A model generated the notes under the pieces. It made no database searches. It was not told the DNA's origin and saw only the letters and a program-made list of their open reading frames with translations. From Listeria cossartiae subsp. cossartiae (GTDB taxonomy: Bacteria; Bacillota; Bacilli; Lactobacillales; Listeriaceae), in the NCBI RefSeq assembly GCF_014224155.1, contig NZ_JAASUI010000003.1, positions 62,001-126,000 on the forward strand: 64,000 nt of DNA, in the 5' to 3' direction. Each line of letters opens with the position of its first letter. Positions within the stretch are counted from its first letter, which is position 1. This document shows positions 10,379 to 19,536 of the stretch, in pieces. The translations under genes were made by a program, and so were the position numbers.

Positions 10379-11101
10379 CTACACCCCTGCCGCAAATGCT
10401 ACCGGCGCGTCACCGTAAGCAAATTGAATTTTTTCTTCTGTAAATGTTTGTTCCACTGGACCGTGCGCTACTAATTTTTTATTGAGTAAAATGATATCGT
10501 CGAAGTAAGCCGCCACTTTATGGAAATCATGGTGCACAACGACAATCGTTTTCCCATTGTCTCTTAGTTTTTTTAATAGCCGCATAATCAGCGCTTCACT
10601 CGTCATATCAATACCAGCAAATGGTTCATCTAAAAAGAAAATTTCGGCGTGTTGGGCAAGTGCGCGTGCGATAAATACTCGTTGCAACTGACCACCAGAT
10701 AGTTCGCCGATTTGTCTTTTCATAAAGCCTGTCATTTCTACTTGTTCTAGTGCGTCTAATGCGAGTTGTTTCTCTTTCTTTCCAGGGCGTTTAATTAATC
10801 CGAGTGCTGGATATGTGCCCAGTAATACCATATCGAAAACGGTAATTGGGAAAGTCAAATCCACTTCACTCCGCTGCGGAACATAAGCGATTTTCTTTCT
10901 CCAATAGGAAAGTGGCTTATCGGCTAAAGTCACTTGCCCTTGTTCGCGCGGAATTAGCCCCATCATTCCTTTTAATAAAGTTGATTTGCCAGCCCCATTT
11001 GGACCGACGATGCCTGTTAATTTTCCTGATGCTATTTGAAGTGTGACATTATCAATTGCCACTTTTTGCTTGTATGCGATTGTTAAACCTTGGATATCCA
11101 T
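10379..11101 (-). CDS. mntA: Manganese ABC transporter ATP-binding protein
   Basis: 240 residues from ATG 11101, with AAGGG 8 nt upstream; the in-frame GTG at 11110 overlaps the ribosome site. It has Walker A GPNGAGKST near 35-43, signature LSGGQLQRV near 135, Walker B FFLDEPFAG near 158, and the switch His in VVHHDFHK. First gene of the three-gene operon, preceded by a good promoter with an MntR-like box over the start of transcription. Confidence 0.94.
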   Translation of the reverse strand: MDIQGLTIAYKQKVAIDNVTLQIASGKLTGIVGPNGAGKSTLLKGMMGLIPREQGQVTLADKPLSYWRKKIAYVPQRSEVDLTFPITVFDMVLLGTYPALGLIKRPGKKEKQLALDALEQVEMTGFMKRQIGELSGGQLQRVFIARALAQHAEIFFLDEPFAGIDMTSEALIMRLLKKLRDNGKTIVVVHHDFHKVAAYFDDIILLNKKLVAHGPVEQTFTEEKIQFAYGDAPVAFAAGV

Positions 11102-11149
11102 GTAAACCACCCTTTTCCTTCAAGACTAAATTTTACACTTAACTAAAAA

Positions 11150-11205
11150 TGTTTCCTTAGAGCAACTTTCAACCAAAGTATAACGAAGATTCTTTTTGTT
11201 GTAAA
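11150..11205 (-). promoter_or_regulatory. mntABC-type promoter with MntR-like operator
   Basis: On the minus strand TTTACA (11200-11205), a 17-nt spacer and TATACT (11177-11182) form a sigma-A promoter. Immediately downstream, AGTTGCTCTAAGGAAACA (11150-11167) resembles the Bacillus MntR box TTTGCCTTAAGGAAAC as I recall it. An operator over the transcription start would allow repression by Mn-loaded MntR, encoded at 37.5-37.9 kb. Confidence 0.75.
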
Positions 11206-11217
11206 GTAAAATGTTCA

Positions 11218-11256
11218 TAAAAAAATCCCGCAGTCGATTAAACTGCGGGATTTTTA
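11218..11256. terminator. Terminator downstream of the MarR gene
   Basis: ATCCCGCAG (11225-11233) pairs with CTGCGGGAT (11243-11251). A/T runs on both sides make it usable on both strands; it ends the MarR-ctpA side on the minus strand. Confidence 0.88.
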
Positions 11257-11260
11257 CTAT

Positions 11261-11677
11261 TTATTTGATGGAGCCATCTGCTAGTTTTTTGAGTAGTTTG
11301 CGGAATTCCGCTTGTTCATACTCGGAAAAAACAGCAAAGCGTTTGACGATCATTTCTTTTTTCTTTTTATCAATTTCTTTGACAAATTCCTCGGCACTTG
11401 TGGTCAATCTTAGTTCAATAATTCGGCGGTCTACTTCAGAACGATGACGTGTAATAAATTGTTCTTCGACTAAAGTATCAGTAATGGCTGTAATGTGACT
11501 GGCAGAAACATCAAGTGTTTTAGCTAATTCTGATGTTTTCGTAAGTCCGCTAGAAATCAAACTCAAGACCCGGTATTCGCTACCACTTAATCTTTTGTCG
11601 AGTACTGCTTCGACTTCATGACGAAAACTATTAAAAATTCGCTTAATCAACGTTTCAATTTCTAAGTATGTTTCCAT
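11261..11677 (-). CDS. MarR-family transcriptional regulator
   Basis: 138 residues with the winged helix-turn-helix at about 45-105: LTKTSELAKTLDVSASHITAITDTLVEEQFITR, followed by the wing RSEVDRRIIELRLT. GGAGG lies 10 nt before the ATG. MarR proteins usually repress nearby efflux or stress genes; the neighbours (ctpA upstream, manganese transporter downstream across a terminator) do not reveal the target or ligand. Confidence 0.88.
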   Translation of the reverse strand: METYLEIETLIKRIFNSFRHEVEAVLDKRLSGSEYRVLSLISSGLTKTSELAKTLDVSASHITAITDTLVEEQFITRHRSEVDRRIIELRLTTSAEEFVKEIDKKKKEMIVKRFAVFSEYEQAEFRKLLKKLADGSIK

Positions 11678-11715
11678 TTTTTGGCTACCTCCAGTTTTTC
11701 AAAAAAGTTGTACGT

Positions 11716-13206
11716 TTACTTCACCAAGGCTTTTGCTTTTTGTAGTTGTGGATCTGTTTCTTTTAGATGTTTTTGCGTTAATTCGACTAATTTATCGGTT
11801 GTAACACCTGTCATAATTCCCGTCACATCTAGTTTGTTTGCTGCTTGGAATCTCTCAACAGCATATTTTGTATCTATATCGTATAAGCCGTCTACTTTTC
11901 CAACGTTATAGTCTAGTGCTTTGAGCATGGTTTCGATGGTTCTTACATCATCACCGAAATCGCCATTTTGATAGACTTTTGTGGAGGAAGGAATAGTCAT
12001 GGTTGCATAATTTGGCATGTTCACAACCACATCTGGCGTAATACCTTTTTCATGAATCCATTCGCTATTTGGCGTTAACCATTTTGCGACTGTTAGTTTT
12101 AGTGTCGACTCATCGGATAAAGTGGTCGCTGTTTGGACAGTCCCTTTACCGAATGATTTTGCTCCGACAAGTTTGATGCCGCCAGATTCTTTCGCTGCTG
12201 CTGCAAGAATTTCTGAAGCACTTGCGCTCCCACCATCAATAAGCATGGTAGTTGGTACTTTTACTTTATAATCGCCATGTGAGCTACTATCGGCTTTAAT
12301 GGCTGATTTTTCACCATCTTTCCCTTGTTCTTGTACGACAACTTTGCCATCAGGAACAAACAGGCTAGAAATTGAGACAGCTTGGTCGAGTAACCCACCA
12401 GGATTTCCTCGTAAGTCAATCACAAGTCCTTTCATGCCATCTTTTTCAAGGGCTTTGAGTGCTTTTTCTAGCTCGTCATAGGTCGTTTCCGAAAATGTGC
12501 TGATGGTGACGTGGGCAATTTTGTCGCTACCCATTTCTTTATAAACTGTTTCGATTGGAATTTCATCACGGGTAATCGTAACATCGAATGGTTTATCTTC
12601 ATTGGAACGTTGAATCGTAAGCGTTACTTTTGTTCCTTTTTCACCACGAATTTTTTGGGTTGCTTCTGTGGCTGTATCGCCTTTAACAGACTTTCCATCT
12701 ACTTGTGTAATAATATCTTGCGGACGCAATCCAGCTTTTTCGGCCGGAGAATTTTTGATAGGAGAAACGACTACGATGGCGCCATCTTTTTCTTGAATTT
12801 CTGCGCCAATTCCTTCAAAACTAGCAGAAATCGTATCGTTAAATGCCGATGATTCTTTTTTCGACATAAAAGTGGAATAAGGGTCATCGAGCGAATTCAC
12901 CATACCAGTAATGGCTCCGTCGATCATGTTACTGGATTTTGTATCTTTATAATATTTACTCGTAATTTCGTCATATACGTCATATAGCTTGGTAAATTCT
13001 TTTCGTTCTGGAATACTCACTTTTACTTGCTTGTCATCCCCTAAAGACATCACGATGGTTGTCACTAATGCCGTAACAAAGACAAAAGCGAATAATAGCA
13101 TGATAAATGGGAATAACTTCATTTTTATATAACCATTGCCAGGTTTTGATTTTTGTTCTTCCTTTTTCTCCACTTTGTCTGGTTCGTTTTGTGGGGATTG
13201 TTCCAT
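11716..13206 (-). CDS. ctpA: Carboxyl-terminal processing protease CtpA (S41)
   Basis: 496 residues: a charged cytoplasmic N-terminus, one membrane anchor (about 30-55, FPFIMLLFAFVFVTALV), a PDZ domain (about 115-200, ending near GDTATEATQKIRGEKG), the S41 catalytic core with Ser in GGSASASEIL and Lys in KSFGKGTVQ, and a C-terminal peptidoglycan-binding repeat (GDFGDDVRTIETMLKALDY; DTKYAVERFQAANKLD). It should act outside the membrane on C-termini of exported proteins. It lies 38 nt upstream of the MarR gene on the same strand, so cotranscription is possible. Confidence 0.94.
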   Translation of the reverse strand: MEQSPQNEPDKVEKKEEQKSKPGNGYIKMKLFPFIMLLFAFVFVTALVTTIVMSLGDDKQVKVSIPERKEFTKLYDVYDEITSKYYKDTKSSNMIDGAITGMVNSLDDPYSTFMSKKESSAFNDTISASFEGIGAEIQEKDGAIVVVSPIKNSPAEKAGLRPQDIITQVDGKSVKGDTATEATQKIRGEKGTKVTLTIQRSNEDKPFDVTITRDEIPIETVYKEMGSDKIAHVTISTFSETTYDELEKALKALEKDGMKGLVIDLRGNPGGLLDQAVSISSLFVPDGKVVVQEQGKDGEKSAIKADSSSHGDYKVKVPTTMLIDGGSASASEILAAAAKESGGIKLVGAKSFGKGTVQTATTLSDESTLKLTVAKWLTPNSEWIHEKGITPDVVVNMPNYATMTIPSSTKVYQNGDFGDDVRTIETMLKALDYNVGKVDGLYDIDTKYAVERFQAANKLDVTGIMTGVTTDKLVELTQKHLKETDPQLQKAKALVK

Positions 13207-13316
13207 CTTTCTTCACCACTTTCTATGTAAAATGTGGCTACTACTAGCACATTTTATTTAACTCATTTATTTTACCAGTTTTCGGGTCATTTTGGTATCT
13301 TTTTTTCATGACATAT

Positions 13317-13350
13317 AAAAAAGGAGAATTCCGCTAAGAATCCTCCTTTT
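13317..13350 (-). terminator. Copper operon terminator
   Basis: Minus strand: AAAAGGAGGATTC pairs with GAATTCTCCTTTT, followed by TTATA. It lies just past copZ. Confidence 0.8.
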
Positions 13351-13359
13351 GCTTTTCAA

Positions 13360-13566
13360 TTAAGCGACTTCATATCCTGCTTCTTCTACGGCATCAATAA
13401 GCGCATCTTCTGTTACTTGCCCTTTTTCGAATTCAACTGTAGCCGTTCCTTCATCCAACGAAACTACCGCCTTTTTCACGCCACTTACTTCGGATAAAGC
13501 TTTTGTTACACGAGCCTCACAGTGCCCACAAGTCATACCTTCTACATTTAAAATTAATTTTTCCAT
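13360..13566 (-). CDS. copZ: Copper chaperone CopZ
   Basis: 68 residues, a single heavy-metal-associated domain with the Cu(I) site GMTCGHC at 10-16 and an otherwise typical ferredoxin-like pattern (VTKALSEVSGVKKAVVSLDEGTATVEF). It passes Cu(I) to the ATPase CopA, encoded 12 nt upstream. Last gene of csoR-copA-copZ. Confidence 0.96.
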   Translation of the reverse strand: MEKLILNVEGMTCGHCEARVTKALSEVSGVKKAVVSLDEGTATVEFEKGQVTEDALIDAVEEAGYEVA

Positions 13567-13578
13567 ATTTTTCTCCTC

Positions 13579-15792
13579 CTAGGATTTAAATTTATATCTT
13601 TTTAAGCGTAGTGCGTTTGTTACAACTGAAACGGAACTAAATGCCATTGCAAGACCTGCTACCCATGGTGCCAGTAGACCCAGTGCTGCAATCGGAATAC
13701 CCGCACAGTTATAGGCAAGTGCCCAGAAAAAGTTTTGGCGGATATTGCGCATGGTTGCTTTGGAAAGTTCGATTGTTTCCGGAATCAATGTCAAACGGTG
13801 GCTTACGAGTGTTACGTCACCTGTTTCAATTGCGATGTCTGTTCCTGTTCCGATACTAATCCCAATATCGCTTGCTGCAAGGGCCGGGGCATCATTAATA
13901 CCATCACCAACGAAAGCAACGATATGGCCTTCTTGTTGTAATTTTTCTACTAGAGCACTTTTATCATTTGGCAATTGTTCGGCAAAAAACATATCGGTTC
14001 CTAAATCTTTCGCCATATTTTCTACGACAACCGATTGATCACCAGAACAAATTGCTGTTTTGATACCTTGTGCTTGCAGTTTTTGAATAGCTTCTTTTGC
14101 TTCTGGTCGTGGCGTGTCAGACAAAGCAAGTGCGCCGGCATAGACGCCATCAATTGCCATCGCTACCACAGTTTTCCCAGCGTGCATCCAGCTTCCAATT
14201 AACTCATCTGCTTCTTTTGGAATCGTTGTAAGGGAAGAAATATAGCGATAAGCGCCAAGTTCCACCTTACTTTCATCCAGTGTACCTGTCATCCCATGCC
14301 CAGCTTTTGCGCGAATTTTCCCTTGTTTTATTGTGGAAACATCGATATTCTCAGACGATAACATCTTAATAATCGCTTTCGCAATCGGATGCTCTGACTG
14401 TTGTTCCATTAAGAATAAATAAGGGAAAAATTGGTCATGTGCTGCTTCTTTATCACTTACTTCTAGTTTACCTTCTGTTAAAGTTCCTGTTTTATCAAAA
14501 ATGATGGTGTCAACTTTTGATGTTCGTTCTAAATGTTCGCCACCTTTAAATAATATCCCACTTTCGGCGCCTTTGCCAGTTCCGGCCATGATTGCAGTTG
14601 GCGTTGCGAGCCCGAGCGCACAGGGACAAGCGATAACTAATACAGCAATTGCGGCTTCGAGTGAGCCATCCACTGTTCCAGTCACAAGATACCAAATAAT
14701 AAATGTCACGGCAGCAATTCCAAGTACGATTGGAACAAAGATCCCCGAGATTTTATCGGCTAAACGTTGAATTGGCGCTTTAATGCCTTGCGCTTCTTCG
14801 ACTAAACGAATGATGGATTCTAAAACTGTTTCTTCCATCCGTTTTGTGATTTTTGCTTGGAAAGCCCCGTCAAAGTTAATCGTAGCCCCAATCACAGAAT
14901 CACCCGGCTTTTTCTCCACTGGCACAGGTTCACCAGTAATCATCGCTTCATCAATGCTAGTTTCCCCGGAAATAATTTCGGCGTCCATCGGTACTTTCTC
15001 ACCCGGGCGGACTAAGATAATATCGCCAATTTTCAAGGAATCTACTGGTACTAACCATTCTTTTCCTTCCCGAATAACGGTTGCTTCTTTCGCTTGTAGT
15101 TCAAGCAGACCCGCGATAGATTCGGTTGTTCTGGAAGTTGCGTACGATTCTAGTAATTTACCTAATAAAATCAACGTAATCAAAACAGCACTTGTTTCAA
15201 AATAGTAATGTGGCATCACGTTTGGATCAATCATATGGCGAATATATTCCACCACACTGTAGAAATAAGCAGCCGATGTGCCGAGCGCGACTAATACGTC
15301 CATATTCGCGCTTTTGCCTCGAAGTGCCTTATAAGCCCCATCATAAAACCGCCAACCAATATAAAATTGCACAATAGTTGCGAGTACTAATTGGATTGTC
15401 GGGTTAATCCAGTTGCCAATCGTTTCCGCAAATGCCATTTCATGGATGTACGGAATATGCGTCACCATCGTAAGCAGTAAAGGTAGTGAAAGTACGGCCG
15501 AAAGAATAAAACGTCGCACTTCTTTTTTGAAATTCTTTTCTAAGACGGCATCTTTTTCTTCTTTGGACATTTTTTCCGCTGTATCATATCCGGCATGTTT
15601 GACGACTTTAATTAAATCTTCTGTCGATGTCACTTCTGGATCGTAATAAACAGCCGCATTTTCCGTTACTAAGTTAACGTTGGCTTTTTCTACGCCTTCT
15701 GCTTTATTTAACGATTTCTCGATTCTCGTAGAACAAGCCGCACAGGTCATTCCAAAAACATTTAAATCTTGTCTTACATATTTATCACTCAT
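13579..15792 (-). CDS. copA: Copper-exporting P1B-type ATPase CopA
   Basis: 737 residues. One N-terminal HMA domain with GMTCAACS (Cys17, Cys20), then membrane segments, the actuator motif TGEP ([10 protein letters not shown]), the membrane metal site CPC near residue 390 ([11 protein letters not shown]), the phosphorylation motif DKTGT near 432, HP in SEHPIAKA, and the hinge [10 protein letters not shown]. It exports Cu(I) across the membrane. Bacillus CopA has two HMA domains; this one has a single domain. Cotranscribed with csoR upstream (14 nt) and copZ downstream. Confidence 0.96.
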   Translation of the reverse strand: MSDKYVRQDLNVFGMTCAACSTRIEKSLNKAEGVEKANVNLVTENAAVYYDPEVTSTEDLIKVVKHAGYDTAEKMSKEEKDAVLEKNFKKEVRRFILSAVLSLPLLLTMVTHIPYIHEMAFAETIGNWINPTIQLVLATIVQFYIGWRFYDGAYKALRGKSANMDVLVALGTSAAYFYSVVEYIRHMIDPNVMPHYYFETSAVLITLILLGKLLESYATSRTTESIAGLLELQAKEATVIREGKEWLVPVDSLKIGDIILVRPGEKVPMDAEIISGETSIDEAMITGEPVPVEKKPGDSVIGATINFDGAFQAKITKRMEETVLESIIRLVEEAQGIKAPIQRLADKISGIFVPIVLGIAAVTFIIWYLVTGTVDGSLEAAIAVLVIACPCALGLATPTAIMAGTGKGAESGILFKGGEHLERTSKVDTIIFDKTGTLTEGKLEVSDKEAAHDQFFPYLFLMEQQSEHPIAKAIIKMLSSENIDVSTIKQGKIRAKAGHGMTGTLDESKVELGAYRYISSLTTIPKEADELIGSWMHAGKTVVAMAIDGVYAGALALSDTPRPEAKEAIQKLQAQGIKTAICSGDQSVVVENMAKDLGTDMFFAEQLPNDKSALVEKLQQEGHIVAFVGDGINDAPALAASDIGISIGTGTDIAIETGDVTLVSHRLTLIPETIELSKATMRNIRQNFFWALAYNCAGIPIAALGLLAPWVAGLAMAFSSVSVVTNALRLKRYKFKS

Positions 15793-15806
15793 CGTATATA
15801 CCCCCC

Positions 15807-16100
15807 TCAGGTTTTCGAAAATTGACGTATTGCTTTAAGTAAGTCCTCCATGACGTCTTCTTCCCCATTTTTTGCCGCATCGACAACACAGTGTGCCGTA
15901 TGATGTTCAAGTACTTGTAAACCAACATTTTTCAGTGCTTTATTCGCTGCTGAAATTTGCACTAAAATATCCGTACAATATCTATCATCCTCTACCATTT
16001 GAGCAATACCGCGGATTTGGCCTTCGATACGTCGCAAACGATTTTGAAGTAATTTCGTTTCGTCTTCTTTGCGTGGAACAATTGGTTGATCATGTTTCAT
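15807..16100 (-). CDS. csoR: Copper-sensing repressor CsoR
   Basis: 97 residues, all-helical. The Cu(I) ligands keep the spacing of Mycobacterium CsoR (Cys36-His61-Cys65): here Cys42, His67 and Cys71. The [14 protein letters not shown] helix near 20-33 is the family signature. Apo-CsoR binds an operator over its own promoter and is released by copper, derepressing copA and copZ. The operator is visible upstream (16131-16152). Confidence 0.95.
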   Translation of the reverse strand: MKHDQPIVPRKEDETKLLQNRLRRIEGQIRGIAQMVEDDRYCTDILVQISAANKALKNVGLQVLEHHTAHCVVDAAKNGEEDVMEDLLKAIRQFSKT

Positions 16101-16130
16101 CTTTTCTCCTCCTTTGTTTCTACAATTAAC

Positions 16131-16176
16131 AGTATACCCCCTATAGGTATATTATGCAACCATTTAATTTCTACAA
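16131..16176 (-). promoter_or_regulatory. csoR-copA-copZ promoter with CsoR operator
   Basis: Minus strand: TTGTAG (16171-16176), 16-nt spacer, TAATAT (16149-16154). The pseudopalindrome ATATACCTATAGGGGGTATACT (16131-16152, split here as ATATACCTATA and GGGGGTATACT) overlaps the -10 and the start of transcription and has the G/C core with TATAC arms of CsoR operators. Confidence 0.85.
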
Positions 16177-16181
16177 ACAAT

Positions 16182-16215
16182 AAAAAAAGCCATAAACAAA
16201 TGATTGTTTATGGCT
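16182..16215 (-). terminator. Terminator of the deoD/carboxypeptidase operon
   Basis: Minus strand: GCCATAAACA pairs with TGTTTATGGC, followed by TTTTTTTATTG; just downstream of the carboxypeptidase stop. Confidence 0.9.
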
Positions 16216-16225
16216 CAAAAGCTTG

Positions 16226-17065
16226 CTATTTAGCGGCATCTACTTTCTTTTGAAGTGCCTCAACTTGCTCAAAAAATTCTTCTAAAGTCCAGTTATTTTT
16301 GTAAATAATCGTTGCGGCATCTTTGCCAACATAACGATAATGCCACGATTCGTATTGATATTTCGTAATGTCTTCGCGGCCTTTCATATAACGTAGGATA
16401 AAACCGTAATTGTGGGCATTTTCCTGTAACCATTTGCCTTCAGGGGTATTTCCGAAAGCTTCTGTCAGTTCATATGATTGGCTTTCTGACGAGATATCCA
16501 TCGCTAAACCAGTTTGGTGCTCACTTGTGCCTGGGTATGCCACTGCTTCTCTAGCTTTTTGGTCACCTTTAGCATTTACTTCGGCTTGGAATACTTCTTG
16601 TTGGCGCTTGTACGAACGATAGCCAGAAACGGCAAATAGTTTCTTTCCATCTTTATTCGCAGCTGCAAACATCTCTTCCAACCCTTTGGCTGCATCTTTT
16701 CGCAGTTGTGCTTTTTCGACTTGTTGCTCACCAAATGAGTACGTTACATTCGGACGAACTAAGTCTGGGGGGGTATATGTTGGCTGCAAGGAGAAATCTT
16801 TGTTGGCAAGAACCAGCATATTTTCCTCGTTTTCGATATACTTAATCCCATTTTTTTCCGTTAATTTATTTTGCTTATCAAGATACGGATAAAGTGGGTC
16901 TTTTTCTAGTTCCGCAAGTGTTTGGTTGCTAGTCGCTTTTTGTTCTACGTTAGCATTTGTGCCCCCGAAAAATTGATCTTCCACCGTGTGCACACAACTA
17001 ATGCTGATAGCTAAAGCGATTGTTAATAAAGAACTCATTGTGTTTATCAACCTTCCTGTATACAT
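16226..17065 (-). CDS. VanY-type D-alanyl-D-alanine carboxypeptidase
   Basis: 279 residues (270 if the internal ATG at 17038 is used). The M15/VanY zinc motifs are present: YPGTSEHQTGLAMDIS (HxxGxxxD) near 180-195 and ESWHYRYVG near 243. It should trim the terminal D-Ala of peptidoglycan stems outside the membrane. The N-terminus is unusual: the hydrophobic segment MSSLLTIALAISISC has a cysteine but no proper lipobox and little positive charge, and neither start has a strong ribosome site (GGAAGG lies 12 nt before the second). It follows deoD by 30 nt and shares its operon. Confidence 0.85.
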   Translation of the reverse strand: MYTGRLINTMSSLLTIALAISISCVHTVEDQFFGGTNANVEQKATSNQTLAELEKDPLYPYLDKQNKLTEKNGIKYIENEENMLVLANKDFSLQPTYTPPDLVRPNVTYSFGEQQVEKAQLRKDAAKGLEEMFAAANKDGKKLFAVSGYRSYKRQQEVFQAEVNAKGDQKAREAVAYPGTSEHQTGLAMDISSESQSYELTEAFGNTPEGKWLQENAHNYGFILRYMKGREDITKYQYESWHYRYVGKDAATIIYKNNWTLEEFFEQVEALQKKVDAAK

Positions 17066-17095
17066 TAAGTCTGCTTCTAAGTTAGTAATTGAATA

Positions 17096-17797
17096 TTATT
17101 TAATGGCTGCTTCTAATGCTACAACAATCATATCATTAAAAGTAGTTTGGCGCTCTTCCGCCGATGTTTCTTCCCCAGTAAAAATGTGGTCACTTACTGT
17201 TAAAATGGCTAATGCACGACGACCATATTTTTGTGCCAGTGTATAAAGTGCGGCTGCTTCCATTTCGATACCAAGTACGCCGTAATCAGCTAATTGTTGT
17301 TTATCTAGTTGGTCATTATAAAAACGATCCGCAGAGAAAACATTACCGACTTTAAGGGATAAGCCTTTTTCGATACCTGCATCATATGCTTTTTTTAGAA
17401 GAGAGAAATCGGCTACAGGCGCAAAATCTACTCCTGCAAAAGTATTGCGGTTGATTTGTGAATCTGTCGAAGCCGCTTGCGCAATAACAACATCACGAAC
17501 TTTCACGTCTGCTTGAATGCCACCCATTGTACCAACGCGAATCAAGTTTTTCACATCATAGCTTTGAATTAATTCATTGACATAAATCGAAATAGATGGA
17601 ATTCCCATCCCAGTTCCCATGACAGAAACTTTTTCGCCTTTATATGTACCGGTAAATCCTAGCATTCCTCGCACTTGGTTGAATAAAACGACATCTTCCA
17701 AAAATGTTTCCGCAATGTACTTCGCTCTTAGCGGATCTCCTGGTAATAAAATAGTTTCTGCAATTTCCCCTTGTTTTGCTTCGATATGTACGCTCAT
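17096..17797 (-). CDS. deoD: Purine nucleoside phosphorylase DeoD
   Basis: 233 residues, the size of the hexameric bacterial enzyme. Motifs: [15 protein letters not shown] near 17-31, [12 protein letters not shown] near 61-72, [11 protein letters not shown] near 84, [10 protein letters not shown] near 178-187 and the catalytic Asp in [11 protein letters not shown] near 203. It phosphorolyses purine (deoxy)nucleosides for salvage. AGGAGG precedes the ATG. Middle gene between a YozE-like gene and the carboxypeptidase. Confidence 0.96.
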   Translation of the reverse strand: MSVHIEAKQGEIAETILLPGDPLRAKYIAETFLEDVVLFNQVRGMLGFTGTYKGEKVSVMGTGMGIPSISIYVNELIQSYDVKNLIRVGTMGGIQADVKVRDVVIAQAASTDSQINRNTFAGVDFAPVADFSLLKKAYDAGIEKGLSLKVGNVFSADRFYNDQLDKQQLADYGVLGIEMEAAALYTLAQKYGRRALAILTVSDHIFTGEETSAEERQTTFNDMIVVALEAAIK

Positions 17798-17808
17798 CTT
17801 TTTTCCTC

Positions 17809-18042
17809 CTAGTGTTTGTTTTTCTCTTCATCTAGCAAATAAGCATCCCAAAGTTCATCGAAAATAGACATTCCCGGCAAATATGGCGCATTAAACTCCA
17901 GATAATCACAAAGAATATGGTAATTTCTCGTTTGCTTTGGAAAACTATGATCTCGGTATGCATTGTTGGCAAATTCCGTTTTCTGATCTGTTAGTTTCGG
18001 GTCCCGATATGTCATTAAAAAATGATAAAATGATCTTCCCAA
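17809..18042 (-). CDS. YozE-like UPF0346 protein
   Basis: 77 residues starting at a TTG (18042) with GGAG 11 nt upstream; the longer frame from GTG 18054 would overlap that site. The protein begins [14 protein letters not shown], the UPF0346 hallmark, and contains [27 protein letters not shown]. The family is a small helical fold of unknown function found in Firmicutes. First gene of the probable yozE-deoD-carboxypeptidase operon. Confidence 0.85.
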
Positions 18043-18104
18043 CGTACAACACACTCCGCTCTTTTTATGCTTTAACTATAGTTGATTTCCTGAAAAAAAT
18101 AAAG

Positions 18105-19010
18105 TTAATTTTCTAGTTTACGTAGAATTTCTTCTGCAAGTCGGTGCGTTTCCAGTGCATCTTCCTTAGAAATTGGCGCTTTTTCACCATTTCGCACAGC
18201 TGTTAAAAAGGCTTGAATAATCGATACAAAACCTCTTTTATACAAGGTTGTCTCCCAGTCGCCAAAACGCTCAAAACGTTCTGTCGTGCCTTCATAAATA
18301 TGCGTTTCTGTGACATTTTCAACTTCGTATTTGGCGTTAGGTGTCATTACTGCTAAGCGTTCTTCATTTACGCCGCTATCGCGATTCATGATGGCAGTCG
18401 CCACTTTACCTCCCGCTGTAATTTGCACGGTTACACTTGCTAGCAGCTCCTCTTGCCACACCGGAAAGACGTTTAATTGTTCGATTTCGGCATCTAGTAA
18501 AAATCGTACAGTATCAATGACATGAATAAAATCGTCATAAATAAATGTGCGCGGCTCACCTGGTTGCGATGCGCGATTTTTTTGCATAATAATCATATTG
18601 GTATCTGTTAATGCTTTTAATTCTTGGTATTTTGGCGCGTAACGGCGGTTAAAACCAGTCATTAATAGCGTATTTTGCTCTTTTGCTAGGCGCGTTAATT
18701 CTTCTACTTCTGCTAAATTATCGGCAATCGGTTTATCGACATATACCGGAATATGATGCGATAAGAAAGTCCGAATAACTTCTGGATGGCTTGCCGTAGA
18801 GGAATGAACAAATGCGGCATTCACGCCAGATTCAATCATCGAATGAATGCTTTGATGATAATGATCAAAACGATATTTCTCACTTAAATGTTTCAACTTC
18901 TGCGCATCCCTCGTATAAAGATGCACCTCGATGTTTTCCATTTCTGCAAAAACTGGCAAATAGGCTTTTTGTGCGATGCCGCCAAGACCTACAACTGCTA
19001 CTTTTAACAT
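18105..19010 (-). CDS. Gfo/Idh/MocA-family oxidoreductase
   Basis: 301 residues. An N-terminal Rossmann fold (VAVVGLGGIAQKAYLPVF, 4-21) and the family EKP-type motif in the form VDKPIADN near 92-99, then the GFNRRYAPKYQ segment and a C-terminal sheet domain. Family members are NAD(P)-dependent sugar or polyol dehydrogenases; the substrate cannot be read. AAAAGGAG lies 8 nt before the ATG. It is monocistronic by appearance, with a long hairpin between it and msrB. Confidence 0.88.
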   Translation of the reverse strand: MLKVAVVGLGGIAQKAYLPVFAEMENIEVHLYTRDAQKLKHLSEKYRFDHYHQSIHSMIESGVNAAFVHSSTASHPEVIRTFLSHHIPVYVDKPIADNLAEVEELTRLAKEQNTLLMTGFNRRYAPKYQELKALTDTNMIIMQKNRASQPGEPRTFIYDDFIHVIDTVRFLLDAEIEQLNVFPVWQEELLASVTVQITAGGKVATAIMNRDSGVNEERLAVMTPNAKYEVENVTETHIYEGTTERFERFGDWETTLYKRGFVSIIQAFLTAVRNGEKAPISKEDALETHRLAEEILRKLEN

Positions 19011-19033
19011 GTATATCGCTCCTTTTCATAACA

Positions 19034-19085
19034 ATGCCAGAGAATGATTTCGCGATATTATTCTGCGCATTTCATTTTCTGGCAT
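19034..19085. terminator. Long hairpin between msrB and the oxidoreductase gene
   Basis: ATGCCAGAGAATGA (19034-19047) pairs with TCATTTTCTGGCAT (19072-19085), 13 of 14 positions, across a 24-nt loop. It lacks a good U-run on either strand, so it may be an inefficient terminator or a processing or stabilising hairpin. Confidence 0.5.
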
Positions 19086-19092
19086 CATTTGT

Positions 19093-19530
19093 TTATTCAA
19101 AGATTTTCTTATATGCTTGGTAGCCTTCTTCTTCCAGTTTATCCACAGGAATGAATCTAAGCGCCGCAGAATTGATGCAGTAGCGAAGTCCACCTTTATC
19201 TTGTGGTCCATCTGGAAAAACATGCCCTAAATGGGAATCGGCATAGGCGGACTTCACTTCGGTCCGAATCATGCCGTGGGTTAAATCTCGATGTTCGATA
19301 ACTTCTGCTTCGTCAATTGGCTTAGTAAAACTCGGCCAACCACAGCCAGCATCATACTGGTCATTGGATGAAAAAAGAGGCTTTCCTGAAACGATATCTA
19401 CATAAATACCTTTCGCCTCATTATCATAAAATTCATTTTGAAATGGGCGTTCAGTACCCGCTTTTTGGGTCACATTATATTGTATATCTGTAAGTTGTTG
19501 AAGGCGCTCGTTCTTTTTACTTTCATCCAT
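19093..19530 (-). CDS. msrB: Methionine-R-sulfoxide reductase MsrB
   Basis: 145 residues. SelR domain with [25 protein letters not shown] near 48-72, [10 protein letters not shown] near 97-106 and catalytic Cys in [11 protein letters not shown] near 115-125. The CxxC zinc pairs found in some MsrB proteins are absent, as in other Firmicute forms. It repairs methionine-R-sulfoxide in proteins. It follows msrA by 6 nt. Confidence 0.95.
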   Translation of the reverse strand: MDESKKNERLQQLTDIQYNVTQKAGTERPFQNEFYDNEAKGIYVDIVSGKPLFSSNDQYDAGCGWPSFTKPIDEAEVIEHRDLTHGMIRTEVKSAYADSHLGHVFPDGPQDKGGLRYCINSAALRFIPVDKLEEEGYQAYKKIFE

Positions 19531-19536
19531 TTGACT

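Noticed and set aside
14783-15205. Plus-strand frame opposite copA
   Set aside because: Codon pattern mirrors the conserved copA frame; no ribosome site or motifs.
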